Source: Thermoleophilaceae bacterium
GTDB lineage: Bacteria > Actinomycetota > Thermoleophilia > Solirubrobacterales > Thermoleophilaceae
Length of the DNA stretch: 8,886 bases
Assembly (NCBI GenBank): GCA_013813135.1
Contig: JACCSF010000331.1
Location: forward strand, 1-8,886
Direction: 5' to 3'
A program made the translations under genes and the position numbers. This document shows, one piece after another, positions 1-6,305 of this stretch (positions are counted from its first letter, which is position 1; every line of letters starts with the position of its first letter). The notes under the pieces are model-generated. The model was not told where the DNA came from. It did not search any database and saw only the letters and a program-made list of their open reading frames with translations.

Positions 1-2
1 GG

Positions 3-1685
3 GCGGACCATTCGACGCTGCGCAGCCTCGAGCGGCGCGGGCTCGTGCTCCTGGACCAGGCTGCCGAGGCGCCGCGCCGGCCGCGCATCGACGGCGTGGG
101 GGCGCGCGCAGGGGCGGTGGCTCCGACCCAGGCGCAGCGGGCGGCACTGGAGGCCATCCTCGCGCGCCTGCCCGGGCCGCCTTCGGCGGAGTCGCTGCTC
201 CTGCACGGCGTGACCGGTAGCGGCAAGACCGAGGTCTACCTGCGTGCCGTCGCCGCGGCGCTGGAGTCGGGCCGCTCGGCGATCGTGCTGGTGCCCGAGA
301 TCGCGCTCACGCCCCAGACAGCGGGCCGTTTCGTCGAACGTTTCGGCGACGCCGTGGCGATCATGCATTCCCAGCTCTCGCAGCGCGAGCGCTACGACGA
401 GTGGTGGCGGATGCGGCGCGGCGCGGCGCGCGTGTGCGTGGGCCCGCGCTCGGCGGTGTTCGCGCCGTTCGACGACCTCGGGCTGATCGTCGTCGACGAG
501 GAGCACGACTCCTCCTACAAGCAGGAGGGCGACCCTCGCTACGACGCCCGCGTGGTCGCCGAGCGGCGGGCGTCGCTGGAGGGAGCGCTGCTGCTTGCCG
601 GGAGCGCGACGCCGCGGCCGGAGACCCTGGTTCGCTACGAGCGGCTCGAGCTGCGCGAGCGCGTGGACGGCCGCAGCCTGCCGCCGGTGGAGGTCGTTGG
701 GATGGCGGGCGTGTCCGGACCGCTGCACGAGCGCACGCGCCGCGAGCTGGACGGAGTGTCGCGCCGGGGCGAGAAGGCGATCGTGCTGCTCAACCGGCGC
801 GGATGGTCGAACTTCCTCTCCTGCCGGCTGTGCGGCCGCGTCTGGGAGTGCCCCGACTGCGACGTGACGCTCGTGCTGCACCAGGCCGCGTCGGAGCTCG
901 CGTGCCATCACTGCGGGCACCGGGGGCGGGTGCCGTCGGAGTGCCCGGACTGCGGGTCGGTGGCTGTGGCGCGCCACGGCGCCGGCACCGAGCAGCTCGA
1001 GCGCGAGCTGGAGGACGTGGTCAGGCCGCTGCCCGTGTTCCGGCTCGACTCGGACGTGGCCGCCAGCTCCGGCATCACCGGGGTGCTGCGGGCGTTCGAG
1101 GCGGCCGAGGCGGGCGTGCTGGTCGGCACGCAGATGGTGGCCAAGGGGCATGACTTCCCGGACGTGACGCTGGGGGTGGTGCTCGACGCCGACGCGACGT
1201 TGCGCTTCCCCGACTTCCGCGCCGAGGAGCGCACGTTCTCGCTGGTCGCCCAGCTCGCCGGACGCAGCGGTCGCGGCGAGCGCGGGGGGCGCGTGATAGT
1301 GCAGGCGCTCGAGCCCGACGCGCGCGCGCTGCGCCACGCGGCCATGCACGACGCGAGCGGCTTCCTCGCGGACGAGCTGCCGCGTCGCGAGGCGTTCGGC
1401 TACCCGCCCTACGGTCACCTGATCCGGGTGGTCTGCTCGGCCACGCAGTCGGGGCCCGAGCAGGAGGCGGCGATCGCCCTGCGGGGGCTGATCGAGGCCG
1501 CCGGCGTGCCGGTGCTGGGTCCGGCGCCGCTGTTTCGCCGCCAGGCACGGCACCGCGCCCAACTCGTGGTGCGGTCACGCGAGCGCGAGCCCGCGATCGC
1601 CGCCGTGAGGGCGGCCGTGGAGGCGGTGGCGGGCGACCGCGCGCACGCCGCGGCGGCGTTTGCGGTGGACGTGGATCCGCAGTAG
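3..1685 (+). CDS. priA: Primosomal protein N' (PriA), replication restart 3'-5' helicase, 5' end cut off by window
   Basis: PriA reloads the replisome at collapsed forks. The reading frame is open from base 3, so the GTG at 45 is internal and the N-terminal DNA-binding domain lies outside the window; the first visible residues (DHSTLRSLERRGLVLLD) look like the winged-helix region. Counting from the GTG at 45, the Walker A motif GVTGSGKT is at residues 55-62 (K61), VLVPEIALT is motif Ia, DEEH is at 152-155 (Walker B) and GSATP at 187-191 (motif III). Eight cysteines in four pairs (261/264, 270/273, 288/291, 301/304) form the two-zinc module of PriA. The C-terminal helicase lobe has GTEQLERELE, VGTQMVAKGHDFPDVTLG and QLAGRSGRG (motif VI). 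Mycobacterial PriA-like proteins lack working helicase motifs; this one keeps them, so it is probably an active helicase. The gene ends 54 bases before def. Identification is secure; only the start is missing. Confidence 0.96.
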   Translation, partial: ADHSTLRSLERRGLVLLDQAAEAPRRPRIDGVGARAGAVAPTQAQRAALEAILARLPGPPSAESLLLHGVTGSGKTEVYLRAVAAALESGRSAIVLVPEIALTPQTAGRFVERFGDAVAIMHSQLSQRERYDEWWRMRRGAARVCVGPRSAVFAPFDDLGLIVVDEEHDSSYKQEGDPRYDARVVAERRASLEGALLLAGSATPRPETLVRYERLELRERVDGRSLPPVEVVGMAGVSGPLHERTRRELDGVSRRGEKAIVLLNRRGWSNFLSCRLCGRVWECPDCDVTLVLHQAASELACHHCGHRGRVPSECPDCGSVAVARHGAGTEQLERELEDVVRPLPVFRLDSDVAASSGITGVLRAFEAAEAGVLVGTQMVAKGHDFPDVTLGVVLDADATLRFPDFRAEERTFSLVAQLAGRSGRGERGGRVIVQALEPDARALRHAAMHDASGFLADELPRREAFGYPPYGHLIRVVCSATQSGPEQEAAIALRGLIEAAGVPVLGPAPLFRRQARHRAQLVVRSREREPAIAAVRAAVEAVAGDRAHAAAAFAVDVDPQ

Positions 1686-1726
1686 ACGCACGCCCCTGCG
1701 CCTTCCCCAAGCGGCTCACGGGAAGC

Positions 1727-1732
1727 TAGACT
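1727..1732 (+). promoter_or_regulatory. Putative -10 box (TAGACT) for leaderless transcription of def
   Basis: TAGACT matches the actinobacterial -10 consensus TANNNT and ends 7 bases before the ATG at 1740. That spacing would put the transcription start at or next to the start codon, giving a leaderless mRNA. No Shine-Dalgarno sequence precedes the ATG, which agrees with this. No convincing -35 box is visible. A near-identical box (TAGAGT) sits 6 bases before the ligase gene at 6306. Confidence 0.5.
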
Positions 1733-1739
1733 CGCCGGC

Positions 1740-2366
1740 ATGGCGCAGGACAGGGACACGGACACCAAAGAGCCCGAGGCCGTGGCGACCGAGGTCGATG
1801 TCGCCGAGCCGGAGGAGGCGCCCCCGCTCGACCCGGAAGTCGAAGCACGCCGGGTCGCGGCGATGTCGTTCATCCGCCGTCTGGGCGACCCGGTGCTGAA
1901 GTCCCGCGCCACGCCCGTCGACCACTTCGACGACTCGCTGCGCCGTCAGGTGAGCCGGATGGCCGGGATCATGAACGACGCCATTGGCGTCGGCCTCGCC
2001 GCGCCGCAGCTGGGGATCTCGCAGCGGCTGCTCGTGTATCGAGTCGGCCCCGATGCGGCCCTGACGGTGCTCGCCAACCCCGAGCTCGAATGGACCAGCG
2101 GCGACGTGGAGCTGGGCGAGGAAGGCTGCCTGTCGATCCCGGGAGTCACCGTCGACGTCGACCGCCCCATCCACGTGCGCGTGCGCGGTCTCGACGAGGA
2201 GGGCGAGCAGCGCCTGGTGGAGGCCTCAGGCCTCGAGGCGCGCGTGATCCAGCACGAGATGGACCACCTGGACGGCGTGCTGATCCTGGACCGCACCAGC
2301 CGCGAAGAGCGCAAGCGCGCCCTGCGCGACCTACGCGAAGCCGAGCGCTCCGACCGAGCCGCCTGA
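1740..2366 (+). CDS. def: Peptide deformylase with an acidic N-terminal extension
   Basis: The enzyme removes the N-formyl group from nascent proteins as they leave the ribosome. All three family motifs are present: GVGLAAPQ (residues 83-90), EEGCLSIP (127-134, metal ligand C130) and QHEMDHLDG (171-179, metal ligands H172 and H176, catalytic E173). The protein is 208 residues, longer than the usual ~170, because about 40 residues precede the normal beginning (MSFIRRLGDPVLK, starting at M42). The extension is very acidic, with 10 Asp/Glu in the first 30 residues. I chose the ATG at 1740 because it follows a -10-like TAGACT with leaderless spacing; the ATG at 1863 (M42) has no evident ribosome binding site but remains an alternative. 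In many bacteria fmt follows def; here a DUF1707 gene follows after 7 bases, and fmt is not in the window. Function is secure; the exact start is less so. Confidence 0.96.
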   Translation: MAQDRDTDTKEPEAVATEVDVAEPEEAPPLDPEVEARRVAAMSFIRRLGDPVLKSRATPVDHFDDSLRRQVSRMAGIMNDAIGVGLAAPQLGISQRLLVYRVGPDAALTVLANPELEWTSGDVELGEEGCLSIPGVTVDVDRPIHVRVRGLDEEGEQRLVEASGLEARVIQHEMDHLDGVLILDRTSREERKRALRDLREAERSDRAA

Positions 2367-2373
2367 GAGGGCG

Positions 2374-2922
2374 GTGCGCGCCTCCGACGCCGATCGCGAG
2401 GCCACGGTCGATGCGCTCAAGCGCCACTCCGCCGCTGGGCGAATCGACTCCGACGAGCTGGCGGAGCGCAGCGGGCGCGCATACGCGGCCGCCACCGTCG
2501 CCGAGCTCGCCGAACTTTCAGCGGACCTGCCCGCCAGCCCGCGGGCCGCGCCCGCGACGTACAGGTCGCGGGGCCGGCCCGGCCTGGCTCCCTTCAGCGT
2601 GATGCTCGACGTGGACCGCCCACGCGACGAGGTGATCGGGGCCTTGCTGAGGCGCCTCGTGCCCGCGCTGCAGGACTACGGTTACGAGCTGACGGAGCAG
2701 ACCGAGACTCGGTTGCAGCTGAAGCTCGAGGAGCGCGCGATGTCGAACATCGTGCTCGGGTTCTTGCTGTTCCCCGTCGGTGGCTTCCTGTTGTGGCTCG
2801 ACAAGCGCCGCTCGCAGGTGTCGGTCGCGCTCGAGGAGCCGGCGCCGGGCCACACCCGGCTCACCGCCTACGGCAACGCCTCGCTGGCGGTGCGGCGCCG
2901 CTTCGAGCGCCTGGTCCTATAG
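2374..2922 (+). CDS. DUF1707 (SHOCT-like) protein with one hydrophobic membrane segment
   Basis: Residues 2-53 are a DUF1707 domain: RASDADREATVDALKRH near the start, then GRIDSDELAERSGRAYAA, then TVAELAELSADLP. This short helical domain is typical of actinobacterial membrane-associated proteins; its biochemical role is unknown. After a Pro/Arg-rich linker (54-70) comes an uncharacterised region with a hydrophobic stretch at about 124-142 (SNIVLGFLLFPVGGFLLWL). That stretch could be one transmembrane helix or, given the central PVGG, a shallow hairpin. It is flanked by beta-like segments (QLKLEE before, QVSVALEE after), as if inserted in a small alpha/beta domain. The GTG start at 2374 is chosen because the domain begins at residue 2. 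A GAGAGG sequence overlaps the def stop but lies only 3 bases from the GTG, so translation may depend on coupling with def. No function can be assigned. Confidence 0.82.
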   Translation: MRASDADREATVDALKRHSAAGRIDSDELAERSGRAYAAATVAELAELSADLPASPRAAPATYRSRGRPGLAPFSVMLDVDRPRDEVIGALLRRLVPALQDYGYELTEQTETRLQLKLEERAMSNIVLGFLLFPVGGFLLWLDKRRSQVSVALEEPAPGHTRLTAYGNASLAVRRRFERLVL

Positions 2923-2940
2923 CCCGCTCGTACCCTCATC

Positions 2941-2953
2941 CGCCGCCTCGGCG
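2941..2953. terminator. Possible T-less hairpin terminator after the DUF1707 gene
   Basis: A perfect 5-bp G+C stem closes on a 3-base loop (CGCCG CCT CGGCG), 18 bases after the stop codon at 2920-2922. No T run follows. Hairpins lacking T tracts have been proposed as terminators in actinobacteria, but a stem this short occurs easily by chance at this GC content. Confidence 0.22.
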
Positions 2954-2965
2954 ACCGTTGCTGTA

Positions 2966-2999
2966 GTCGCGCGCGGCGCCGATCGACCACTTGCGCGAC
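2966..2999. repeat. 7-bp inverted repeat with a 20-base loop in the convergent gap
   Basis: GTCGCGC (2966-2972) is the exact reverse complement of GCGCGAC (2993-2999). The position between two convergent genes would suit a bidirectional terminator. The loop is long and there is no T tract, so this may be chance. Confidence 0.25.
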
Positions 3000-3041
3000 C
3001 GCTTCTCCCGACGCCTCGACGAAGACCGCCCTGGGCTGCGG

Positions 3042-4625
3042 CTAGCGCTCGAGCTTGAGCAGCTCGTCGTACGCCGGCAGCGTCAGGAACTCGACGAACT
3101 CGTCCCCGCTGAGGGCCACGCGCTCGAACAGCGAGCGCGACAGGTCCGGCCGGCCCTGCTCGTGGAACCACTCGTCGTCGCCGATCTCGCCGCGGATCTT
3201 CTCCAGCTCCTCGCCGGCGAGCCAGCGCACGAGGTCCGGCGTGATCGGCCGGCCGTCGTCCAGCACCTCGCCGTGGTGGATCCACTGCCAGACCTGGGCG
3301 CGGGAGATCTCGGCGGTCGCGGCGTCCTCCATCAGCCCGTAGATCGCCGCCGCGCCGTTGCCGCGCAGCCAGGACGAGAGGTACTGGATGCCGACGTTGA
3401 CATTCAGGCGCAGCCCCTCCTCGGTGATCTCGCCCGGCGTCTGCGCCACCGACAGCAGCTCGGAAGCCCCCACCGACACGTCGTCGCGGCGCCGGTCGAC
3501 CTGGTTGGGGCGGTCACCGAGCACTTCGTCGAAGGCGTCCGTCGCGACCGGGACGGAGTCGGGGTGGGCGACCCAGGTGCCGTCGAAGCCGGCTCCGGCC
3601 TCCCGCTCCTTGTCGGCCCGCACGGCCTCGAACGCCTTCCTGTTCGCCTCCTCGTCGGTGCGCGACGGGATCACCGCCGACATCCCGCCCATCGCGTGCG
3701 CCCCGCGGGCGTGACAGGTCTTCACGAGCAGCTCCGAGTAGGCGTGCATGAACGGCACGGTCATCTTCACCTCGGAGCGGTCGGGCAACACGAAATCGGG
3801 CCGCGTGCGGAAGCGCTTGATGATCGAGAAGATGTAGTCCCAGCGCCCGGCGTTCAGTCCCGCGGCGTGGTCGCGCAGCTCGTAGAGGATCGCGTCCATC
3901 TCGAAAGCGGCAGGGACGGTCTCGATCAGCACGGTCGCCTTGATCGTTCCGCGGTCGAGTCCGAGCGCGTGTTCTGCGATCAGGAAGGCGTCGCGCCAGA
4001 GCGCCGCCTCGCGGTGCGACTCGAGCTTGGGGATGTAGAAGTAGGGCCCGAGGCCGCGCTCGAGCAGCACCTCGGCGTTGCGGTGCACGTAGAGGCCGAA
4101 GTCCATGAACGCGCCCGCCACGTGGTCGCCGTTCACCTGCAGGTGGCGCTCGGGCAGGTGCAGGCCGCGCGGACGCACGAGCAGCACGGCGTGCTCCTGC
4201 TCGAGCCGGTAGCTCTTGCCGTTCTCCTGATGCTCCATCGAGCCGCGGGCGGCGTCGGCGAGGTTCACCTGGCCGCCCATCATGTTGGCCCAGTAGGGCG
4301 AGTTCGAGTCCTCGAAGTCCGCCATGAAGCCGCGTGCGCCGGAGTTCAGGGCGTTGATGACCATCTTGCGCGACGTCGGCCCGGTGATCTCCACGCGCCG
4401 GTCCGCCAATGCCGCGGGCACGGGCGCGACGGTGAAGTCCTCCGGCGCGCCCAGGAACTCGAGCGTCCCGCCCGCGTCGAGCTCGGCCTGGCGCTGCTCG
4501 CGGGCGCGCACCAGCTCGCGCCGCCGGCCGTCGAGCTGCTCGTGCAGCCGGCCCACGAGGGCCAGCCCGTCGTCCGTGAGCACCTCGTCCCAACGCTCCT
4601 CGACGTTTGCCCTGATCTCGATCAT
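3042..4625 (-). CDS. aceB: Malate synthase A
   Basis: The enzyme condenses glyoxylate with acetyl-CoA to give malate, the second step of the glyoxylate shunt and the entry point for glyoxylate from glycolate oxidation. The 527-residue protein matches the A-form throughout (E. coli AceB is about 530). It has TGPTSRKMVINALN and FMADFEDS near residues 81-107 and RPRGLHLPE (151-159, with the predicted active-site arginine R151). The family signature RDHAAGLNAGRWDYIF spans 251-266. GLMEDAATAEISR follows at 430-442, where D434 corresponds to the catalytic base. E235 and D263 align with the Mg ligands. The ATG at 4625 is preferred: GAGGG lies 4 bases upstream and the codon overlaps the ettA stop as TGATG. 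A GTG one codon earlier (4628) would be too close to that site. The N-terminus is acidic (8 Asp/Glu in the first 30 residues). It is the second gene of an ettA-aceB pair. Isocitrate lyase is not in the window. Confidence 0.97.
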   Translation of the reverse strand: MIEIRANVEERWDEVLTDDGLALVGRLHEQLDGRRRELVRAREQRQAELDAGGTLEFLGAPEDFTVAPVPAALADRRVEITGPTSRKMVINALNSGARGFMADFEDSNSPYWANMMGGQVNLADAARGSMEHQENGKSYRLEQEHAVLLVRPRGLHLPERHLQVNGDHVAGAFMDFGLYVHRNAEVLLERGLGPYFYIPKLESHREAALWRDAFLIAEHALGLDRGTIKATVLIETVPAAFEMDAILYELRDHAAGLNAGRWDYIFSIIKRFRTRPDFVLPDRSEVKMTVPFMHAYSELLVKTCHARGAHAMGGMSAVIPSRTDEEANRKAFEAVRADKEREAGAGFDGTWVAHPDSVPVATDAFDEVLGDRPNQVDRRRDDVSVGASELLSVAQTPGEITEEGLRLNVNVGIQYLSSWLRGNGAAAIYGLMEDAATAEISRAQVWQWIHHGEVLDDGRPITPDLVRWLAGEELEKIRGEIGDDEWFHEQGRPDLSRSLFERVALSGDEFVEFLTLPAYDELLKLER

Positions 4626-6280
4626 CACGCCCTCGTCAGCTTCTTGTAGGTGATCCGGTGCGGCCGATCGGCCTCAGCGCCCAACCTTCCCCGGCGATGC
4701 TCTTCGTACGCCTCGAAGTTGCCTTCGAACCAGGCGACCTGCGAGTCGCCCTCGAACGCGAGCACGTGGGTGGCGACGCGATCGAGGAACCAGCGGTCGT
4801 GCGAGATGATCACCGCGCAGCCGGCGAACGCGAGCAGGGCCTCCTCGAGCGCGCGCAGGGTGTCGACGTCGAGGTCGTTGGTCGGCTCGTCGAGCAGCAG
4901 CAGGTTGCCGCCGCGACGCAGGAGCTTGGCGAGGTGGACGCGGTTGCGCTCGCCGCCCGACAGCACCCCGACCTTGCGCTGCTGGTCCGGGCCGCGGAAG
5001 TTGAAGCCCGCCACGTAGGCGCGCGAGTTCATCTCGCGTTCTCCGACCTTGATGTTGTCGTAGCCGCCGGAGATCTCCTCCCAAACGGTCTTCTCGGGGT
5101 CGAGCGCGTCGCGGCTCTGGTCGACGCAAGCCGGCTCGACGGATTCGCCCAGGCGCAGCGAGCCGGCGTCGGCCTCCTCGTCGCCGACGATCATGCGAAA
5201 CAGCGTCGTCTTGCCCGCGCCGTTCGGCCCGATCACCCCGACGATGCCGGCGGGGGGCAGCGTGAAGGAGAGGTCCTCGATCAGCAGGCGGTCGCCGTAG
5301 CCCTTGCGCACTTCGTCCGCCTCCACGACCACGTCACCCAGCCGCGGGCCGGCCGGGATGTGGATCTGCACCTGATCGAGCTTGACCGCCGACTCCTCGG
5401 CCAGCAGCGCCTCGTAGCGGTTGAGCCGGGCGCGCGCCTTGGTCCGCCGGCCCTGTGGCGACGAGCGCACCCACTCCAGCTCGCGCGCGATCGTGCGCTG
5501 CCGCGCCGACTCCTGGCGCTCCTCCTGCAGAAGCCGGGCCTGCTTCTGCTCGAGCCAGGACGAGTAGTTGCCCTTGAACGGGATTCCGCGGCCGCGGTCG
5601 AGCTCCAGGATCCACCCGGCCACGTTGTCGAGGAAGTAGCGGTCGTGGGTGACCGCGACCACGGTGCCCTGGTAGTCCTCCAGGTGCTTCTCGAGCCACG
5701 CGACCGACTCCGCGTCGAGATGGTTGGTGGGCTCGTCGAGCAGCAGCAGGTCGGGCGCGGTGAGCAGCAGGCGGCAGAGGGCGACGCGGCGGCGCTCGCC
5801 GCCCGAGAGGGTGGTCACGTCGGCGTCGCCGGGCGGGAGGCGCAGCGCGTCCATGGCGATCTCCAGCGTGGTGTCGAGCTGCCACGCGTCGGCGGCCTCG
5901 ATGCGGTCCTGCAGGCGGGCGAACTCGTCCGCGTTCTCCTCCGAGTAGGTCGCCGCCAGCTCGTTGAAGCGGTCCATCATGTCGCGCAGCTCGCGCACGC
6001 CGTCCTCGACGTTGCCGCGCACGTCCTTGTCGGGGTCGAGCCGTGGCTCCTGCTCGAGCAGGCCGACGGTCGCACCCGGGGCCAGCTGCGCCTCGCCGCG
6101 GTACTCGATGTCCTGCCCGGCCATGATGCGCAGCAGGGTCGACTTGCCCGCGCCGTTGGCGCCGAGCACGCCGATCTTGGCTCCCGGCAGGAACGACAGC
6201 GAGATGTCCTCGAGCACCCGCTTGTCGGGCGGGTGGATGCGGGACAGCTTGTACATCGTGAAGACGTACTGAGTCGACAT
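4625..6280 (-). CDS. ettA: Energy-dependent translational throttle protein EttA (ABC-F ATPase)
   Basis: EttA is a soluble ABC-F ATPase that binds the ribosomal E site and adjusts the first elongation steps according to ATP/ADP. The 551 residues match E. coli EttA (555) end to end. Nucleotide-binding domain 1 has Walker A GANGAGKS (40-47), signature LSGGE (158-162), Walker B LLLLDEPTNHLD (178-189, catalytic E183) and the H-loop histidine H212. Domain 2 has GPNGAGKT (351-358), LSGGE (440-444), LLLLDEPTNDLD (460-471, E465) and H494. Between about 95 and 135 lies the arm; 242-310 is the linker that contacts P-site tRNA (EQKQARLLQEERQ and ELEWVRSSPQGRRTKARARL). There are no membrane segments, as expected for ABC-F. 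Near-EttA wording such as LDNVAGWILELDRGRGIP argues against Uup or antibiotic-resistance ABC-F proteins. It starts 25 bases from the divergent ligase gene, and its stop overlaps the malate synthase start. Confidence 0.96.
   Translation of the reverse strand: MSTQYVFTMYKLSRIHPPDKRVLEDISLSFLPGAKIGVLGANGAGKSTLLRIMAGQDIEYRGEAQLAPGATVGLLEQEPRLDPDKDVRGNVEDGVRELRDMMDRFNELAATYSEENADEFARLQDRIEAADAWQLDTTLEIAMDALRLPPGDADVTTLSGGERRRVALCRLLLTAPDLLLLDEPTNHLDAESVAWLEKHLEDYQGTVVAVTHDRYFLDNVAGWILELDRGRGIPFKGNYSSWLEQKQARLLQEERQESARQRTIARELEWVRSSPQGRRTKARARLNRYEALLAEESAVKLDQVQIHIPAGPRLGDVVVEADEVRKGYGDRLLIEDLSFTLPPAGIVGVIGPNGAGKTTLFRMIVGDEEADAGSLRLGESVEPACVDQSRDALDPEKTVWEEISGGYDNIKVGEREMNSRAYVAGFNFRGPDQQRKVGVLSGGERNRVHLAKLLRRGGNLLLLDEPTNDLDVDTLRALEEALLAFAGCAVIISHDRWFLDRVATHVLAFEGDSQVAWFEGNFEAYEEHRRGRLGAEADRPHRITYKKLTRA
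4630..4634 (-). promoter_or_regulatory. Ribosome binding site (GAGGG) of malate synthase, inside the end of ettA
   Basis: On the minus strand GAGGG lies 4 bases before the ATG at 4625, within the last codons of ettA. It decides between the overlapping GTG (4628) and ATG (4625) in favour of the ATG. It fits translational coupling of the two genes. Confidence 0.6.
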
Positions 6281-6289
6281 GAACGGTCG

Positions 6290-6295
6290 AGGATA
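6290..6295 (-). promoter_or_regulatory. Putative -10 box (TATCCT) of the ettA-aceB pair
   Basis: On the minus strand TATCCT fits TANNNT and ends 9 bases before the ettA ATG at 6280, which would give a leader of only about 2-3 bases. There is no Shine-Dalgarno sequence before ettA. The box shares bases 6294-6295 with the -10 box proposed for the gene on the other strand. No -35 box is evident. Confidence 0.4.
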
Positions 6296-6299
6296 GAGT
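6294..6299 (+). promoter_or_regulatory. Putative -10 box (TAGAGT) of the GCS2-family ligase gene, leaderless spacing
   Basis: TAGAGT ends 6 bases before the GTG at 6306, nearly the same motif and spacing as TAGACT before def. GAGG at 6289-6292 lies 13 bases upstream of the GTG, too far for a good ribosome binding site, so leaderless translation is the better reading. The box overlaps the divergent ettA -10 box. Confidence 0.45.
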
Positions 6300-6305
6300 C
6301 CGGCC

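Larger units (their letters stand above)
2923..3041. other. Convergent intergenic gap with two weak inverted repeats
   Basis: The gap lies between the stop of the DUF1707 gene and the stop of malate synthase on the other strand. It holds a short GC hairpin (CGCCG-CCT-CGGCG, 2941-2953) and a longer-looped inverted repeat (GTCGCGC at 2966-2972 against GCGCGAC at 2993-2999). Neither has a T tract on either strand. I see no coding potential and no RNA gene here. Confidence 0.6.

Noticed and set aside
45..47. GTG at 45 as the start of priA
   Set aside because: The frame is open to base 3 and the upstream residues (DHSTLRSLERRG) read as PriA winged-helix sequence, so the gene begins outside the window.
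1686..1739. Terminator between priA and def
   Set aside because: Only a 4-bp CGCA/TGCG pairing is visible and there is no T tract.
2991..4649. 552-codon plus-strand open frame opposite malate synthase
   Set aside because: It mirrors a strongly supported gene and its translation is low-complexity V/L/H/R/Q sequence typical of antisense frames in GC-rich DNA; no family motif is visible.
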